Shown here: piece after piece, positions 23,870 to 32,303 of the stretch
How the letters are laid out: every line of letters begins with the position of its first letter
Position numbering within the stretch: position 1 is the stretch's first letter
Assembly: GCA_019745975.1 (NCBI GenBank)
Contig: JAIESQ010000017.1
Span: forward strand, 1 to 42,083
From: Pirellulales bacterium
Lineage (GTDB): Bacteria; Planctomycetota; Planctomycetia; Pirellulales; JAEUIK01
DNA length: 42,083 nucleotides
Reading direction: 5' to 3'
Position numbers and translations under genes: made by a program
Notes under the pieces: generated by a model
Seen by the model: only the letters and a program-made list of their open reading frames with translations
The model's database searches: none
What the model was told of the DNA's origin: nothing

Positions 23870-26647
23870 ATGAAACCGTCGGAAGTCGGGGTATTGCTCC
23901 CCTGCCATAGCCTGGAGGACTTTCCTCAGTACCACACCGGCGACGACGCCGAAGGGCTGCTGGCCGGCTGGTGCGTGCTCTGGCACCCCCGACTGCTGGC
24001 GACCACCGAGAAGCTGCCGCGCTGGTGGAGGGCCGATTTTCCGCCCGACGACTGTGCCGGCAAGCTGATCGTCGTCCCGCCGCTCTGTGAACGGCAACTG
24101 GCCGCCGGCTGGACGCAGCGCGTGGCGGGCGAGGGGGCCAAGGTCGTCCGCCAGCTCTCGCGCCGGGCAGATGTTTTGGCGGCCGTACTGGCCGCGGTTG
24201 CGGACGAAGCAGATGTAGCCCCAGCCGCGCCAACGCTCGACGCCGATCTGGCCGCCGACTTTCTCGCTCTCGGCTACGCCTACCTGCAAACCGAACTGCT
24301 CACGCGCCAGATGCGTTACATGAGTAATCTCGATGAGCTGCATCTGGAGCGACAGGCCGTGCAAGCGGCCCAGGCAGCCCTGGCCGGCGACGGTAGCTCT
24401 GCCCGAGAACATCTTACCTCGTGCTTCGAAGTGCTACTGGAAGCGCGCGAGCGATTTTACCCGGTCGACGTACATCTACTCGACCTGACACTCGTAGCCG
24501 ACAGCACGCTGGGAGACCCCTTGCGCGGCGAACTGCGACAGCCGCTACCGGTGAATCTGTTGCTCTCGGGAGCAGTGGCCGCCGTGATGGCCGCGCGCGA
24601 ACCTGAAACGCTGCGGCTCTTGGTCGAAGCGCTCGACGCCGGACGGGCCACCATCGTCGGCGGCGAAGATGTCGAAGGAGACTTGCCACTGGAGTCGCAC
24701 GAAGCGGTGCGCTCGGCCCTGCGGCGCGGCGAGGCACTCTATCGCCAGCACCTCGGTCGCGGCGTGCGCGTCTACGGCCGACGGCGCTTTGGCTTGTCTC
24801 CGGTGCTGCCACTGGAGCTCGCGCGCAGTGGGTTCATCGGCTGCCTGCACGCCACGTTCGACGACGGGCAATTCCCGCAACTTTCCAACAGCAAGACGCG
24901 TTGGCAAGGCTTCGACGGCAACGTGATCGACGCTCTGGGGCGGCTCCCGCTCGACGCCCGCGAAGCCGCGAGTTTTCTCGGCTTCTCGCAGAAGCTGGCC
25001 GAGTCGATGGATCTCGATCAGGTGGCGTCGCTGTGCATCGTGCATTGGCCGGGCGAGTATAGCCCTTGGTACGACGACCTGCGGCGCATCGCGCGCTACG
25101 CGCCGGTGTTCGGCAAGTTCTCGACACTCCAAGACTTTTTTGAGCACACCGACTCGCCAGGGCGGCTCTCGAAAACCGACCCCGACGAATACCGCAGCGC
25201 CTACTTGAAGCAAGCAGTCGCAGCCGGACAGGTCGATCCGCTGTCGCGGCACGTGGACGAAGCCCGCCACGAGGCGGCGATCGCGGCGAGCCAAACGCTC
25301 GCAGCGCTGGCGGCGCTCTTGGCCGAGACGCCCTCAGATAGAAAAACGAACGCTGATGCGGCTCAAGGTCCGCCGCAGGCCGCTTGGGAGTCTGCCGCAT
25401 CGAAACTCGCTCGCGCGCTGGGGGCGAAGCTCGACACGCCCGCTACGGGTCAGCTGGTGCTCAATCCGCTGACGACCTCGCGCGCTGCGGTGGTTGATAT
25501 CGAGACCGCCTCGGGTGTTCAGCATGTCTCCGTCGAAGTCCCCGCGATCGGCTTCGCCTGGGTACCGCTGGATGCCCCGTCGCTGCCACGCGGTCGCCGA
25601 GGCATGGTCCCGATCGCGGAGGACCATCGGCTGGCCAACGAGCTGATCGAGATCACCATTGACCCGCAGACTGGCGGCATTCGCACGGTGCGCGATTTTC
25701 GCCATCGCGCGAACCGCCTGTCGCAGCAGTTGGCGATCCGCCAGCCCGGTCGCACTGAGTCGGCGCCCGATCAATGGGAAGATCCCGCTGGTGACGCCCA
25801 ATACTCGCGCATGGTCGCCGACGAAGTGGCCGTGACTTGCTCTGGTCCGGCCTTTGGCGAGATCGTTTCACGTGGCCAGCTCCTCGACGTCGCGGGGGTC
25901 AAGCTGGCAGATTTCGAACAGCGCGTGCGCTTGGTACGCAATTCGCGCGTCGCCGAGTTGCACGTGCAGCTCGATCTGGCGACGGAGATCGCCGGAGACC
26001 CCTGGCAGAATTATGCCGCGGCCCGGTTCGCTTGGGCCGATCCGGACGCCGAGCTTTACCGCGGCGTCCACGGCACCGCGCAGCGCACCCGCATCCGCCG
26101 ACTCGAAGCGCAGCAGTTTGTCGAAATGCGCGAAGAACGAGGCCGCACCGCCATTCTGACGGGCGGGCTCGTCTATCACCGCCGCAGTGGCGAGCGCATG
26201 CTCGACACGCTTTTGGTCGTGCGCGGAGAGACGCGGCGCGAGTGGCGCCTGGGGATCGGCGTTGATCTGTCGAACCCCACGGCCGCCGCGCTCGATCTGG
26301 TGACTCCCTTGGCCGTGGTGCCAGCGGCGGATCCGCCAGGCGGACAGGCGAGCGGTTGGTTGTTCCATCTCGAAGGGGCGCACATCGTTGCCACGCATTG
26401 GGAACCGCTCTGGGGCGAGCCTCCGAACACCGACCGCGTGATCGGCTTTCGTATCCGGCTACTCGACACGCAAGGCAAGGCCGGTCGAGTGCGGCTGCGC
26501 ACGCCGCAGCCCGTTTCGCTGGCACGTCAGGTCGACTTCCAAGGTCAGACCCTAGTGATGCTCGTCACCAGCGGCGATAGCGCCATGGTGGATTTTTCGG
26601 CGTTTGAATGGGTTGAGATCGAAGTACTCTGGCGGCTAGATTCGTAA
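23870..26647 (+). CDS. GH38-like glycoside hydrolase family protein
   Basis: A 925-residue protein from ATG 23870; GTG 23861 and 23864 are alternatives, none with a clear ribosome binding site. The C-terminal half carries the GH38 C-domain pattern: NPLTTSRAAVVDIE, then LANELIEITIDPQTGGIRTV (about residues 585-605). The middle has GRRRFGLSPVLPLELARSGF and LHATFDDGQFP, fitting the second half of a GH38/GH57-type barrel. The N-terminus (VGVLLPCHSLEDFPQYH) is where family GH38 normally has HsHxDxxW, and that metal site is not recognisable. So mannosidase activity is uncertain and the protein may have another role. No signal peptide is seen. It is followed after 20 bp by cmk and plsC on the same strand, so it probably heads that operon. 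Confidence 0.65.
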   Translation: MKPSEVGVLLPCHSLEDFPQYHTGDDAEGLLAGWCVLWHPRLLATTEKLPRWWRADFPPDDCAGKLIVVPPLCERQLAAGWTQRVAGEGAKVVRQLSRRADVLAAVLAAVADEADVAPAAPTLDADLAADFLALGYAYLQTELLTRQMRYMSNLDELHLERQAVQAAQAALAGDGSSAREHLTSCFEVLLEARERFYPVDVHLLDLTLVADSTLGDPLRGELRQPLPVNLLLSGAVAAVMAAREPETLRLLVEALDAGRATIVGGEDVEGDLPLESHEAVRSALRRGEALYRQHLGRGVRVYGRRRFGLSPVLPLELARSGFIGCLHATFDDGQFPQLSNSKTRWQGFDGNVIDALGRLPLDAREAASFLGFSQKLAESMDLDQVASLCIVHWPGEYSPWYDDLRRIARYAPVFGKFSTLQDFFEHTDSPGRLSKTDPDEYRSAYLKQAVAAGQVDPLSRHVDEARHEAAIAASQTLAALAALLAETPSDRKTNADAAQGPPQAAWESAASKLARALGAKLDTPATGQLVLNPLTTSRAAVVDIETASGVQHVSVEVPAIGFAWVPLDAPSLPRGRRGMVPIAEDHRLANELIEITIDPQTGGIRTVRDFRHRANRLSQQLAIRQPGRTESAPDQWEDPAGDAQYSRMVADEVAVTCSGPAFGEIVSRGQLLDVAGVKLADFEQRVRLVRNSRVAELHVQLDLATEIAGDPWQNYAAARFAWADPDAELYRGVHGTAQRTRIRRLEAQQFVEMREERGRTAILTGGLVYHRRSGERMLDTLLVVRGETRREWRLGIGVDLSNPTAAALDLVTPLAVVPAADPPGGQASGWLFHLEGAHIVATHWEPLWGEPPNTDRVIGFRIRLLDTQGKAGRVRLRTPQPVSLARQVDFQGQTLVMLVTSGDSAMVDFSAFEWVEIEVLWRLDS

Positions 26648-26667
26648 ATGCCGTGGACGTTCGGCCG

Positions 26668-27321
26668 ATGATCGTGACAATTGACGGGCCCGCGGGGGCC
26701 GGCAAATCGACCGTGGCGCGGCGACTGGCGCAGCGTCTCGGCTTCCGCTTTCTCGACACCGGCGCGATGTACCGCGCCGTGGCCTGGGCCGCCGCTCGCG
26801 ATCGAGTCGATTGGAGCGACGCGTCGGCAATCGCTCAGGTCGCGCAGCGCCTACGCATCGAACTTCCCGGATCGCGCGTGCTGGTCGACGGCGACGACGT
26901 CACCACCGCGATCCGCGCCAGCGAGATCACTTCGGTCACGCACTATGCCGCCGACAATCCGCAGGTCCGCGAGCATCTCGTCGGCTTGCAGCGTCTGGCG
27001 GCCGGCAACGACAACGTCGTCAGCGAAGGGCGCGATCAAGGGACCGTTGTCTTCCCAGATGCCGCCTGCAAGATCTTCTTGACGGCCAGCCCCAGCGAGC
27101 GAGCCCGGCGTCGGCTGGCCGACCTGGCGGCGCGTGGCGAATCGCGCGAGCTGGCCGAAGTGCTCGCCGAGCAAACGCTGCGCGACGAGCGCGACAGCGC
27201 TCGCGAGGTCGGCCCCCTGATTCCGGCCGTCGACGCCGTGCACGTGTCGACCGACGAGCTGGAAATCGACGAAGTCGTCGACGCGATCGAGCGCTTGGTG
27301 CGGTCGCGCATGGACAAGTAA
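26668..27321 (+). CDS. cmk: Cytidylate kinase
   Basis: A 217-residue cytoplasmic enzyme converting CMP or dCMP to the diphosphate with ATP. ATG 26668 is preferred because it places the P-loop at the expected distance (IVTIDGPAGAGKST); GTG 26653 is in frame. Other family marks: FRFLDTGAMYRAVAWAA (CMP site), ITSVTHYAADNPQVRE, VSEGRDQGTVVFPDAACKIFLTAS (the usual motif is GRDIGT; Gln replaces Ile here) and RARRRLADL...RDERDSAREVGPL near the lid. Length is normal. It lies 20 bp after the GH38-like gene and 17 bp before plsC; cmk-plsC is a frequent bacterial pairing. Confidence 0.95.
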   Translation: MIVTIDGPAGAGKSTVARRLAQRLGFRFLDTGAMYRAVAWAAARDRVDWSDASAIAQVAQRLRIELPGSRVLVDGDDVTTAIRASEITSVTHYAADNPQVREHLVGLQRLAAGNDNVVSEGRDQGTVVFPDAACKIFLTASPSERARRRLADLAARGESRELAEVLAEQTLRDERDSAREVGPLIPAVDAVHVSTDELEIDEVVDAIERLVRSRMDK

Positions 27322-27338
27322 GGGCAGGTTCACGCGCC

Positions 27339-28034
27339 ATGGCCGCCGCTAAGTCCGATCGTTCGCTGGCCAGCCGCTGGTGGTACCTCTACATGCGGTA
27401 CTTCTGTCGGCTGATCGCGCTGGCGCTCTATCGCATCCGCGTCATCGGACACGAGCACGTGCCGCGCGCGGGGGGTGCGATGGTCGTTTCCAACCACCAA
27501 TGTTTTCTCGATCCGGTGTTTGTCGGGCTGTGCATCGAGCGGCGGATGAACTTTCTCGCTCGCGATACGTTGTTCACCTTTTCGCCGCTAGGGCGATTGA
27601 TCGCGTCGCTCAACGCGATTCCCCTCGACCGCGAAGGGACGGGGCTGTCCGGATTAAAGGAAACCTTGCGGCGCCTTAAGCGCGGCGAGCTGGTGCTGAT
27701 CTTTCCCGAAGGGACGCGCAGCTTCGACGGCCGCTTGCAGCCCTTGAAGCCTGGCTTCACGACGGTCGCCCGGCGGAGCGGAGTGCCGATCGTGCCGGTG
27801 GCGATCGACGGCGGGTTCGAGGCCTGGCCGCGCAGCCGCCCGTGGCCGTGGTTCGCGCCGATTCAAGTGGAAATCGGGCCGCCGATTCATGTCGACGCGA
27901 TGCCCGATCTCGACGAGCAAGCACTGTTGGAACTGGTGACCGCGCGGTTGCAGGAATGCTTGGACCGCGCCCGCGCTGCCCGAGCAAGGCGGTGCGAGAC
28001 GGGCGGTGACAGTGTCAGTTCTTATCGCTGTTGA
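27339..28034 (+). CDS. plsC: 1-acyl-sn-glycerol-3-phosphate acyltransferase (PlsC family)
   Basis: A 231-residue membrane-associated enzyme that acylates lysophosphatidic acid to phosphatidic acid in phospholipid synthesis. ATG 27339 lies 17 bp after the cmk stop, with AGGGCAGG upstream. The family motifs are all present: NHQCFLD (the HX4D catalytic site, near residue 52), then MNFLARDTLF, PLDREGTG, LVLIFPEGTRS (substrate binding) and VPIVPVAI. An N-terminal hydrophobic helix (YFCRLIALALYRIRVIG) would anchor it in the inner membrane. Its last 13 bp overlap the 3' end of the convergent beta-helix gene. Confidence 0.92.
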   Translation: MAAAKSDRSLASRWWYLYMRYFCRLIALALYRIRVIGHEHVPRAGGAMVVSNHQCFLDPVFVGLCIERRMNFLARDTLFTFSPLGRLIASLNAIPLDREGTGLSGLKETLRRLKRGELVLIFPEGTRSFDGRLQPLKPGFTTVARRSGVPIVPVAIDGGFEAWPRSRPWPWFAPIQVEIGPPIHVDAMPDLDEQALLELVTARLQECLDRARAARARRCETGGDSVSSYRC

Positions 28035-29377
28035 GCGTCGACATGCAGATCGCCGGCGGGCAGTCGCAGTCCCGCGGCGGTTAAGTTCACCAAAGTCGCC
28101 GTGGCCTGGTTCGCCGCGGTGATCTGCGCCGTCAGGATCGCACCGGGGGGGAGCGGCTGCGTGAAGGCCACGCGGGCGACATCGCCGAGCTGGGCGCCAG
28201 GCACCGCTACTTGCGCCGTGGCAAATCCCTGCGACGGCACGCTGCCGAAATCGTGCCCGGCCAGCGTCCCTTGCAACAAGCGACCGTACTTTGCCCCGCC
28301 GGTGCCGATCGCCATCCGACCGTCGCCATAGATCTGGAAAACGTCGTTGTTGCCGGTGCTGCGCAGCCGCACGCTCACGTCGGTGGAGCTGTGTACTTCG
28401 CTCCAGGTCCAGAGCGGTTCCGGTTGGCTGCCGCCGCCGACCCAGTTCGCCTGGCTGCCATAGAAGCGGAACGCAGCCGCCTGCGCGGGCAAGCGCATAT
28501 TGGCCAACGGCCGCGTGAGGCCGATGCCGCCATCGAAGACGTTGCCCCCCTGCACAAAGTCGGCCGTGTTGGCGTCGATAAACGGATCGTCGAACCCTTC
28601 ATAGCGAAGATGGCTGAACAGACACGACTGGCAGTTGGCGAAAATCGCATATAGCGGCTTGCGCCCCGCGGGCTGGCCGTTCTCCAGGCACAAGCCGTAG
28701 AACTTGTTGTTGTTCAGTTCGTTGGCGGTGTAGTCAGGCGAGCTCTTGTCGGTGTTGCGCGTCAGCGCGACGAGCGCCGCGCCGCTGGCGTCGGGATCGG
28801 ACGAGTAATAGCCCAACCGGCCGCCACCCAGAAAGACGTTCTCATTCACCCAACCCTTGCGGTGCGCGAACAAGTAGAGTGCGAACCGGCACGAGCCAAT
28901 GCGCCGCGGCACGCCCGTGAAGTAGGCGTTCCCGAAGTTGTTCTCGCCGATCAGTTCCAGCCCATGCTCGAAACCGCTGATCTCGAAGTCGTAGTACGCC
29001 GAGTAATTGGTGTTGACGAAGCGCACGCCGACGTTGCCTTGCGTCCAGTCGATGTCGCGGCGCACGGTACCGCCGTAGACGCAAATTCCTTCGTTAGAGA
29101 CCAGTGGCGACCCGAACGTGATGCCCACCCCCGGAAAGGCGACTTGGATCGTGGCCCCGTGCAGGAACCAGGTGTGATTGTCGTATGGCACGTGCAAGGG
29201 ATGCGTGATCAAGTAGGTGCGTCCAGGCGAAAACCGCACCAACCCGCCGTGCCCGGCCGTGTCGATCGACTTCTGCAGCGCGGCGGTGTCGTCGCTGGCG
29301 CCGTCGCCGGCCGCGCCGTAATGTTCGACGTATACGCCGGGTTGCGGAGCATGCCGCCGGGCAGGTGGCTGAAGCAT
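28022..29377 (-). CDS. Pectate-lyase-superfamily right-handed beta-helix protein
   Basis: A 451-residue protein from ATG 29377, seven bases after GGAG; ATG 29482 upstream in frame has no such site. The opening VEHYGAAGDGASDDTAALQKSID is the hallmark N-cap of the PF12708 pectate-lyase-like family. Short beta coils follow (TWFLHGATIQVAF, ICVYGGTVRR, GVRFVNTNYSAYYDFEISGF, NKFYGLCLENG, SCLFSHLRYEGF). The C-terminal part (about 340-451) forms a separate beta domain. This build resembles phage tailspikes and polysaccharide lyases; no catalytic residues can be assigned. No signal peptide is evident from 29377. It is convergent with plsC, overlapping it by 13 bp, and divergent from badH. Confidence 0.7.
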   Translation of the reverse strand: MLQPPARRHAPQPGVYVEHYGAAGDGASDDTAALQKSIDTAGHGGLVRFSPGRTYLITHPLHVPYDNHTWFLHGATIQVAFPGVGITFGSPLVSNEGICVYGGTVRRDIDWTQGNVGVRFVNTNYSAYYDFEISGFEHGLELIGENNFGNAYFTGVPRRIGSCRFALYLFAHRKGWVNENVFLGGGRLGYYSSDPDASGAALVALTRNTDKSSPDYTANELNNNKFYGLCLENGQPAGRKPLYAIFANCQSCLFSHLRYEGFDDPFIDANTADFVQGGNVFDGGIGLTRPLANMRLPAQAAAFRFYGSQANWVGGGSQPEPLWTWSEVHSSTDVSVRLRSTGNNDVFQIYGDGRMAIGTGGAKYGRLLQGTLAGHDFGSVPSQGFATAQVAVPGAQLGDVARVAFTQPLPPGAILTAQITAANQATATLVNLTAAGLRLPAGDLHVDAQQR

Positions 29378-29608
29378 CGAGACTCCGAGTCGCGCAGATG
29401 GTCGGGCGAAGCTGGCAAATCGATCACGTTCGCTGCGCGCTCGAAAAAGCGCTGCGCGCGAGTGATCAGCAGTTCGCACCATGATACAGTATGCCCACGC
29501 AGGCGCTAGTTGTACCCCGCGGGCTTACCCTCGGTTTTTCCCCGGAACAACCAGCGCGTTTCAATACGATCACACGCCGTCCCATCCATTACTGCTGGGA
29601 AGCAGAGC

Positions 29609-30376
29609 ATGCGCGGCTTGAAAGACAAAGTGGCCATCGTTACGGGCGGCGGCGGTGGAATCGGCCGAGCGATTGCACTTCGCCTGGCCGAGGAGGGAAC
29701 GAGCGTTGGCATCATCGATCTCAATTCGCAAGCGGCTTTGAAGACGGCGCGGTTGGTCGACGCGGCGGGGAGCCGGGGGGCGCTGCAAGCGCTCGACATC
29801 ACCGACTACGACGCCGTTGTTCGCGGCGTCGCCGCACTCGAGCACGATTTGGGATCGACCGACATCCTGATCAACAACGCCGGCTGGGATCGGGCGAGCA
29901 GCTTCCTCGACTCCACACCTGAGTTGTGGCAGAAACTGCTGGCCGTCAATCTCACCGGGCCACTGAACCTGCATCACGTCGTGCTTCGTGGGATGGCCGA
30001 CCGTAGGCGTGGTCGGGTCGTCAACATTGCTTCGGACGCTGCCCGCGTCGGCTCGTCGGGCGAGGCGGTCTATGCCGCCGCCAAGGCGGGCGTGGTGGCC
30101 CTGACCAAAACCGTGGCACGCGAGTTGGCGCACCTGCAAATCACGCTCAACGCCGTCTGCCCCGGCCCGACCGACACGGCATTGTTCGCCGACTTCGCTG
30201 GCTCGGGCGAACAGGGCCAGAAGCTCCGTGCCGCCTTGGAGCGGGCGATCCCCTTCAAGCGCCTGGCGCAGCCCGAGGACATCGCCGGCTTGGTGGCGTT
30301 TCTGGCGAGCGACGAAGCGGGTTATATCACGGGCCAGGTCGTCAGCGTCTCGGGCGGATTGACGATGTGCGGTTGA
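29609..30376 (+). CDS. badH: BadH-like 2-hydroxycyclohexanecarboxyl-CoA dehydrogenase (SDR)
   Basis: A 255-residue short-chain dehydrogenase starting at ATG 29609. In cyclohexanecarboxyl-CoA degradation BadH oxidises 2-hydroxycyclohexanecarboxyl-CoA to the 2-keto compound with NAD. The cofactor motif TGGGGGIGRA, DIxxxNNAGWD and the catalytic Ser and YxxxK in NIASDAARVGSSGEAVYAAAK are all present. The stretches INNAGWD, VNIASDAARVGSSGEAVYAA, CPGPTDTAL and ITGQVVSVSGGLTM, and the exact length, agree with Rhodopseudomonas BadH as I recall it. That is closer than expected for a general 3-oxoacyl-ACP reductase. The presence of a BadI look-alike 1.9 kb downstream supports the assignment. No AliA, AliB or BadK-like genes are in the window. 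Confidence 0.8.
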   Translation: MRGLKDKVAIVTGGGGGIGRAIALRLAEEGTSVGIIDLNSQAALKTARLVDAAGSRGALQALDITDYDAVVRGVAALEHDLGSTDILINNAGWDRASSFLDSTPELWQKLLAVNLTGPLNLHHVVLRGMADRRRGRVVNIASDAARVGSSGEAVYAAAKAGVVALTKTVARELAHLQITLNAVCPGPTDTALFADFAGSGEQGQKLRAALERAIPFKRLAQPEDIAGLVAFLASDEAGYITGQVVSVSGGLTMCG

Positions 30377-30776
30377 CGCGGTGTATGAGTCTATCTGGGG
30401 GCCGCTCGCGAGTGGCGTTAGGTCCTGGGACAGGCCGTAACTAACTCGCGGCTTGTGACTTACGGGCGTCACTTAACGCTGGGCTCTCGATCGAGTCGGG
30501 AAAGCGCGCAAAATCTTATTGCATTTACTTTTCGCACGGTTAAGCTTGCGGAAAATCGCCGCGACTTCATCGCGGGCCGTGCCAGGCGTGCCTGTATCCG
30601 GCAACAACTCGCAACGCAACGCGGCGAACGTCGCTGCTTGTCCACGCGCAGAGCAACGCGGGCTCTTTTGTTCGTAGCAGTCCACCCATTTTGGTGAACC
30701 GCCCAGGCGCGGTTTCGTGCAACGACGCGTGCGAGTAAGCTAATGCAACGAAATTCAACTGGGTCCATTGCGTGAG
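30377..30776. other. Non-coding stretch between badH and the terminator; possible small RNA
   Basis: No gene is supported in these 400 bp on either strand. A promoter-like TTGCAT with TAAGCT about 16 bp downstream lies near 30522-30550 on the plus strand, and the region ends in a perfect terminator. Several short GC-rich hairpins are possible. I looked for the conserved cores of RNase P RNA, SRP RNA, tmRNA and 6S RNA and did not find them. An unknown small RNA or simply a long badH 3' region would both fit. Confidence 0.35.
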
Positions 30777-30822
30777 GGCACTGCCGCGCTGTGCATCGGC
30801 ACAGCGCGGCAGTGCCTTTTTT
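30777..30822 (+). terminator. Strong intrinsic terminator
   Basis: GGCACTGCCGCGCTGTGC (30777-30794) pairs perfectly over 18 bp with 30799-30816 across a 4-base loop, ATCG, followed by TTTTTT (30817-30822). It would end any plus-strand transcript from badH or from the non-coding stretch before the next operon. Confidence 0.9.
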
Positions 30823-30931
30823 CGTATCTCGAGAAAGGCCGATGTCGCGGCCGCGAGAACCGTGTGCAGGACGCCAAGGCGTAGATGGCCTGGAGCCTCG
30901 ACCCCAACAAGCTCGCCAGGAGCTTTCGAAC

Positions 30932-31438
30932 ATGATAAACAGAACTGTTATTCTGACCACAATTGCCCTGACCGCAGGGGGGCTTTGGGCGGCCTTCTCG
31001 GCGCGAGCCGTTCCGACTGGGGACGTCAAACGTATGGACGAAGAACTACTGTGCCGGAAGCTGGAAGCTTGTTACGAGAGCGTCAAATCGTTGGAACAGG
31101 AGCGAGGCAAGGTTTTTGACATTCAGATGGAAAAGCTGTCGTACCTGGTCGTGGTGGCCGGCAGCCGTGCGCGCGGCTCCAAACGATTGGACGCGGTTTT
31201 CAGCAGAATTCAGAACGAGTCGCCGACGCTGGTTGTGCCGCGCTTCGTTATGACTCCCGCGGAGCTGCAGAACTTGATCGACGCCATGGCGGCGGACGAT
31301 GCTGACGAACTTTCCTTTGCGGCGTATCAGCGGAAAGTTCGCACCATTTCGGAACTGATCGCCGCTGCCAAGAACCAGATCACGCCAAGAAGTGGATTTA
31401 AGTTCGATCCATCGGTGCGGGTGATTCGCACGCAGTAA
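30932..31438 (+). CDS. Secreted hypothetical protein, 168 aa
   Basis: ATG 30932 is chosen because AGGAG lies nine bases upstream and the product then begins with a signal peptide (INRTVILTTIALTAGGLWAAFSARA). The frame is open further upstream but would run back into the terminator. The mature part is helical and charged, with two Cys near the N-terminus (LLCRKLEACYESVKSLEQERG) that may form a disulfide. The middle, VMTPAELQNLIDAMAADDADELSF, looks like a helical pair. No family is recognised. It is 43 bp before a PEP-CTERM gene, so the two are probably co-transcribed and may act together at the cell surface. Confidence 0.6.
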   Translation: MINRTVILTTIALTAGGLWAAFSARAVPTGDVKRMDEELLCRKLEACYESVKSLEQERGKVFDIQMEKLSYLVVVAGSRARGSKRLDAVFSRIQNESPTLVVPRFVMTPAELQNLIDAMAADDADELSFAAYQRKVRTISELIAAAKNQITPRSGFKFDPSVRVIRTQ

Positions 31439-31481
31439 GAACCGAAATCGCGGCTGAGCCGCAAACCGGAGGGACCAGCTA

Positions 31482-32237
31482 ATGAACACGAAGCGGTTGA
31501 TTCTAGTAGTGGTGACGCAGGTCGTTGCGGTGTTCATCCTTAATGCACAAGCGCTGGCCGTGCTCATGACGACGACTTACAGCGACGGGCTCACCACCGG
31601 CTCATGGAACCCCGGGCCCCTCAAGACGACAACGGCTGCTACCGTGAAGGCCGTCGCTGCAGGAGAGTGTTTCGATGTGGTCATCGACAGTCCGTTTGCG
31701 TTTTCCTATGCGGCTACGATTTCGCTGCCGGAAGTCGGGAAGACGTTTAACGGTGGTTTTATCGACCAGACGTTTCATGATAGCACCAAGGTCCATGAAG
31801 ATTGGCACGATGCCTACAATCGGGCGCTGCTGACCCGGACGTACGGGGCGCTGGAAACCTGGAGCGCTGGTTACAAGAACGGCCATTTTTTGACGGCGGC
31901 CGCGGCTGTGGCTCAAGGCAACGCCGATCTGGCGGCTGCGCTAACGCTTGCCAAAAACGCCTACAACGCCGACTCTAATACCGATGTCACCAATCCGGCA
32001 TTTGGGCACCAGAATGCCATTGCGGTTATCCAGAAGATTGGCGGCGTGGACACCTGGCGTTCACAGAACCCGGATTGGGGGAAGGCTGCCGTCGACTACG
32101 CGAACAAGATAACGGTGACGTTCGCCACCACTCCTGTGGCTGATCCCTGTGCTGTTCCAGAACCGAGCACCTGGCTGCTTTTGGCGTTTGGAGCCATTGG
32201 GTTGGTTGTGGCAGGAAGCCGTCGGCGACGTCACTAG
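31482..32237 (+). CDS. PEP-CTERM protein with an HExxH motif
   Basis: A 251-residue exported protein. ATG 31482 follows GGAGGG at a good distance. A signal peptide (LILVVVTQVVAVFILNAQALA) leads the protein. The C-terminus is the sorting signal VPEPSTWLLLAFGAIGLVVAGSRRRRH, for exosortase processing. In the middle, STKVHEDWHDAYNRALLTRTYGAL contains HEDWH, the HExxH pattern of zinc peptidases, in a helix-like setting near residue 106. The third ligand cannot be assigned and the family is not recognised, so protease function is only a possibility. It is preceded by the 168-aa secreted protein and followed after 66 bp by the BadI-like gene. Confidence 0.78.
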   Translation: MNTKRLILVVVTQVVAVFILNAQALAVLMTTTYSDGLTTGSWNPGPLKTTTAATVKAVAAGECFDVVIDSPFAFSYAATISLPEVGKTFNGGFIDQTFHDSTKVHEDWHDAYNRALLTRTYGALETWSAGYKNGHFLTAAAAVAQGNADLAAALTLAKNAYNADSNTDVTNPAFGHQNAIAVIQKIGGVDTWRSQNPDWGKAAVDYANKITVTFATTPVADPCAVPEPSTWLLLAFGAIGLVVAGSRRRRH

Positions 32238-32303
32238 CCGGCGCTTTCGGCGGGCCCTGCTGTCGGATTCTCAACGCACAATGAACGCGGCAGAGGCCCA
32301 AGC

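Noticed and set aside
30377-30822. RNase P RNA, SRP RNA, tmRNA or 6S RNA in the gap after badH
   Set aside because: The conserved cores of these RNAs (such as GAGGAAAGTCC for RNase P or GGAAGGAAGC-type SRP loops) were not found.
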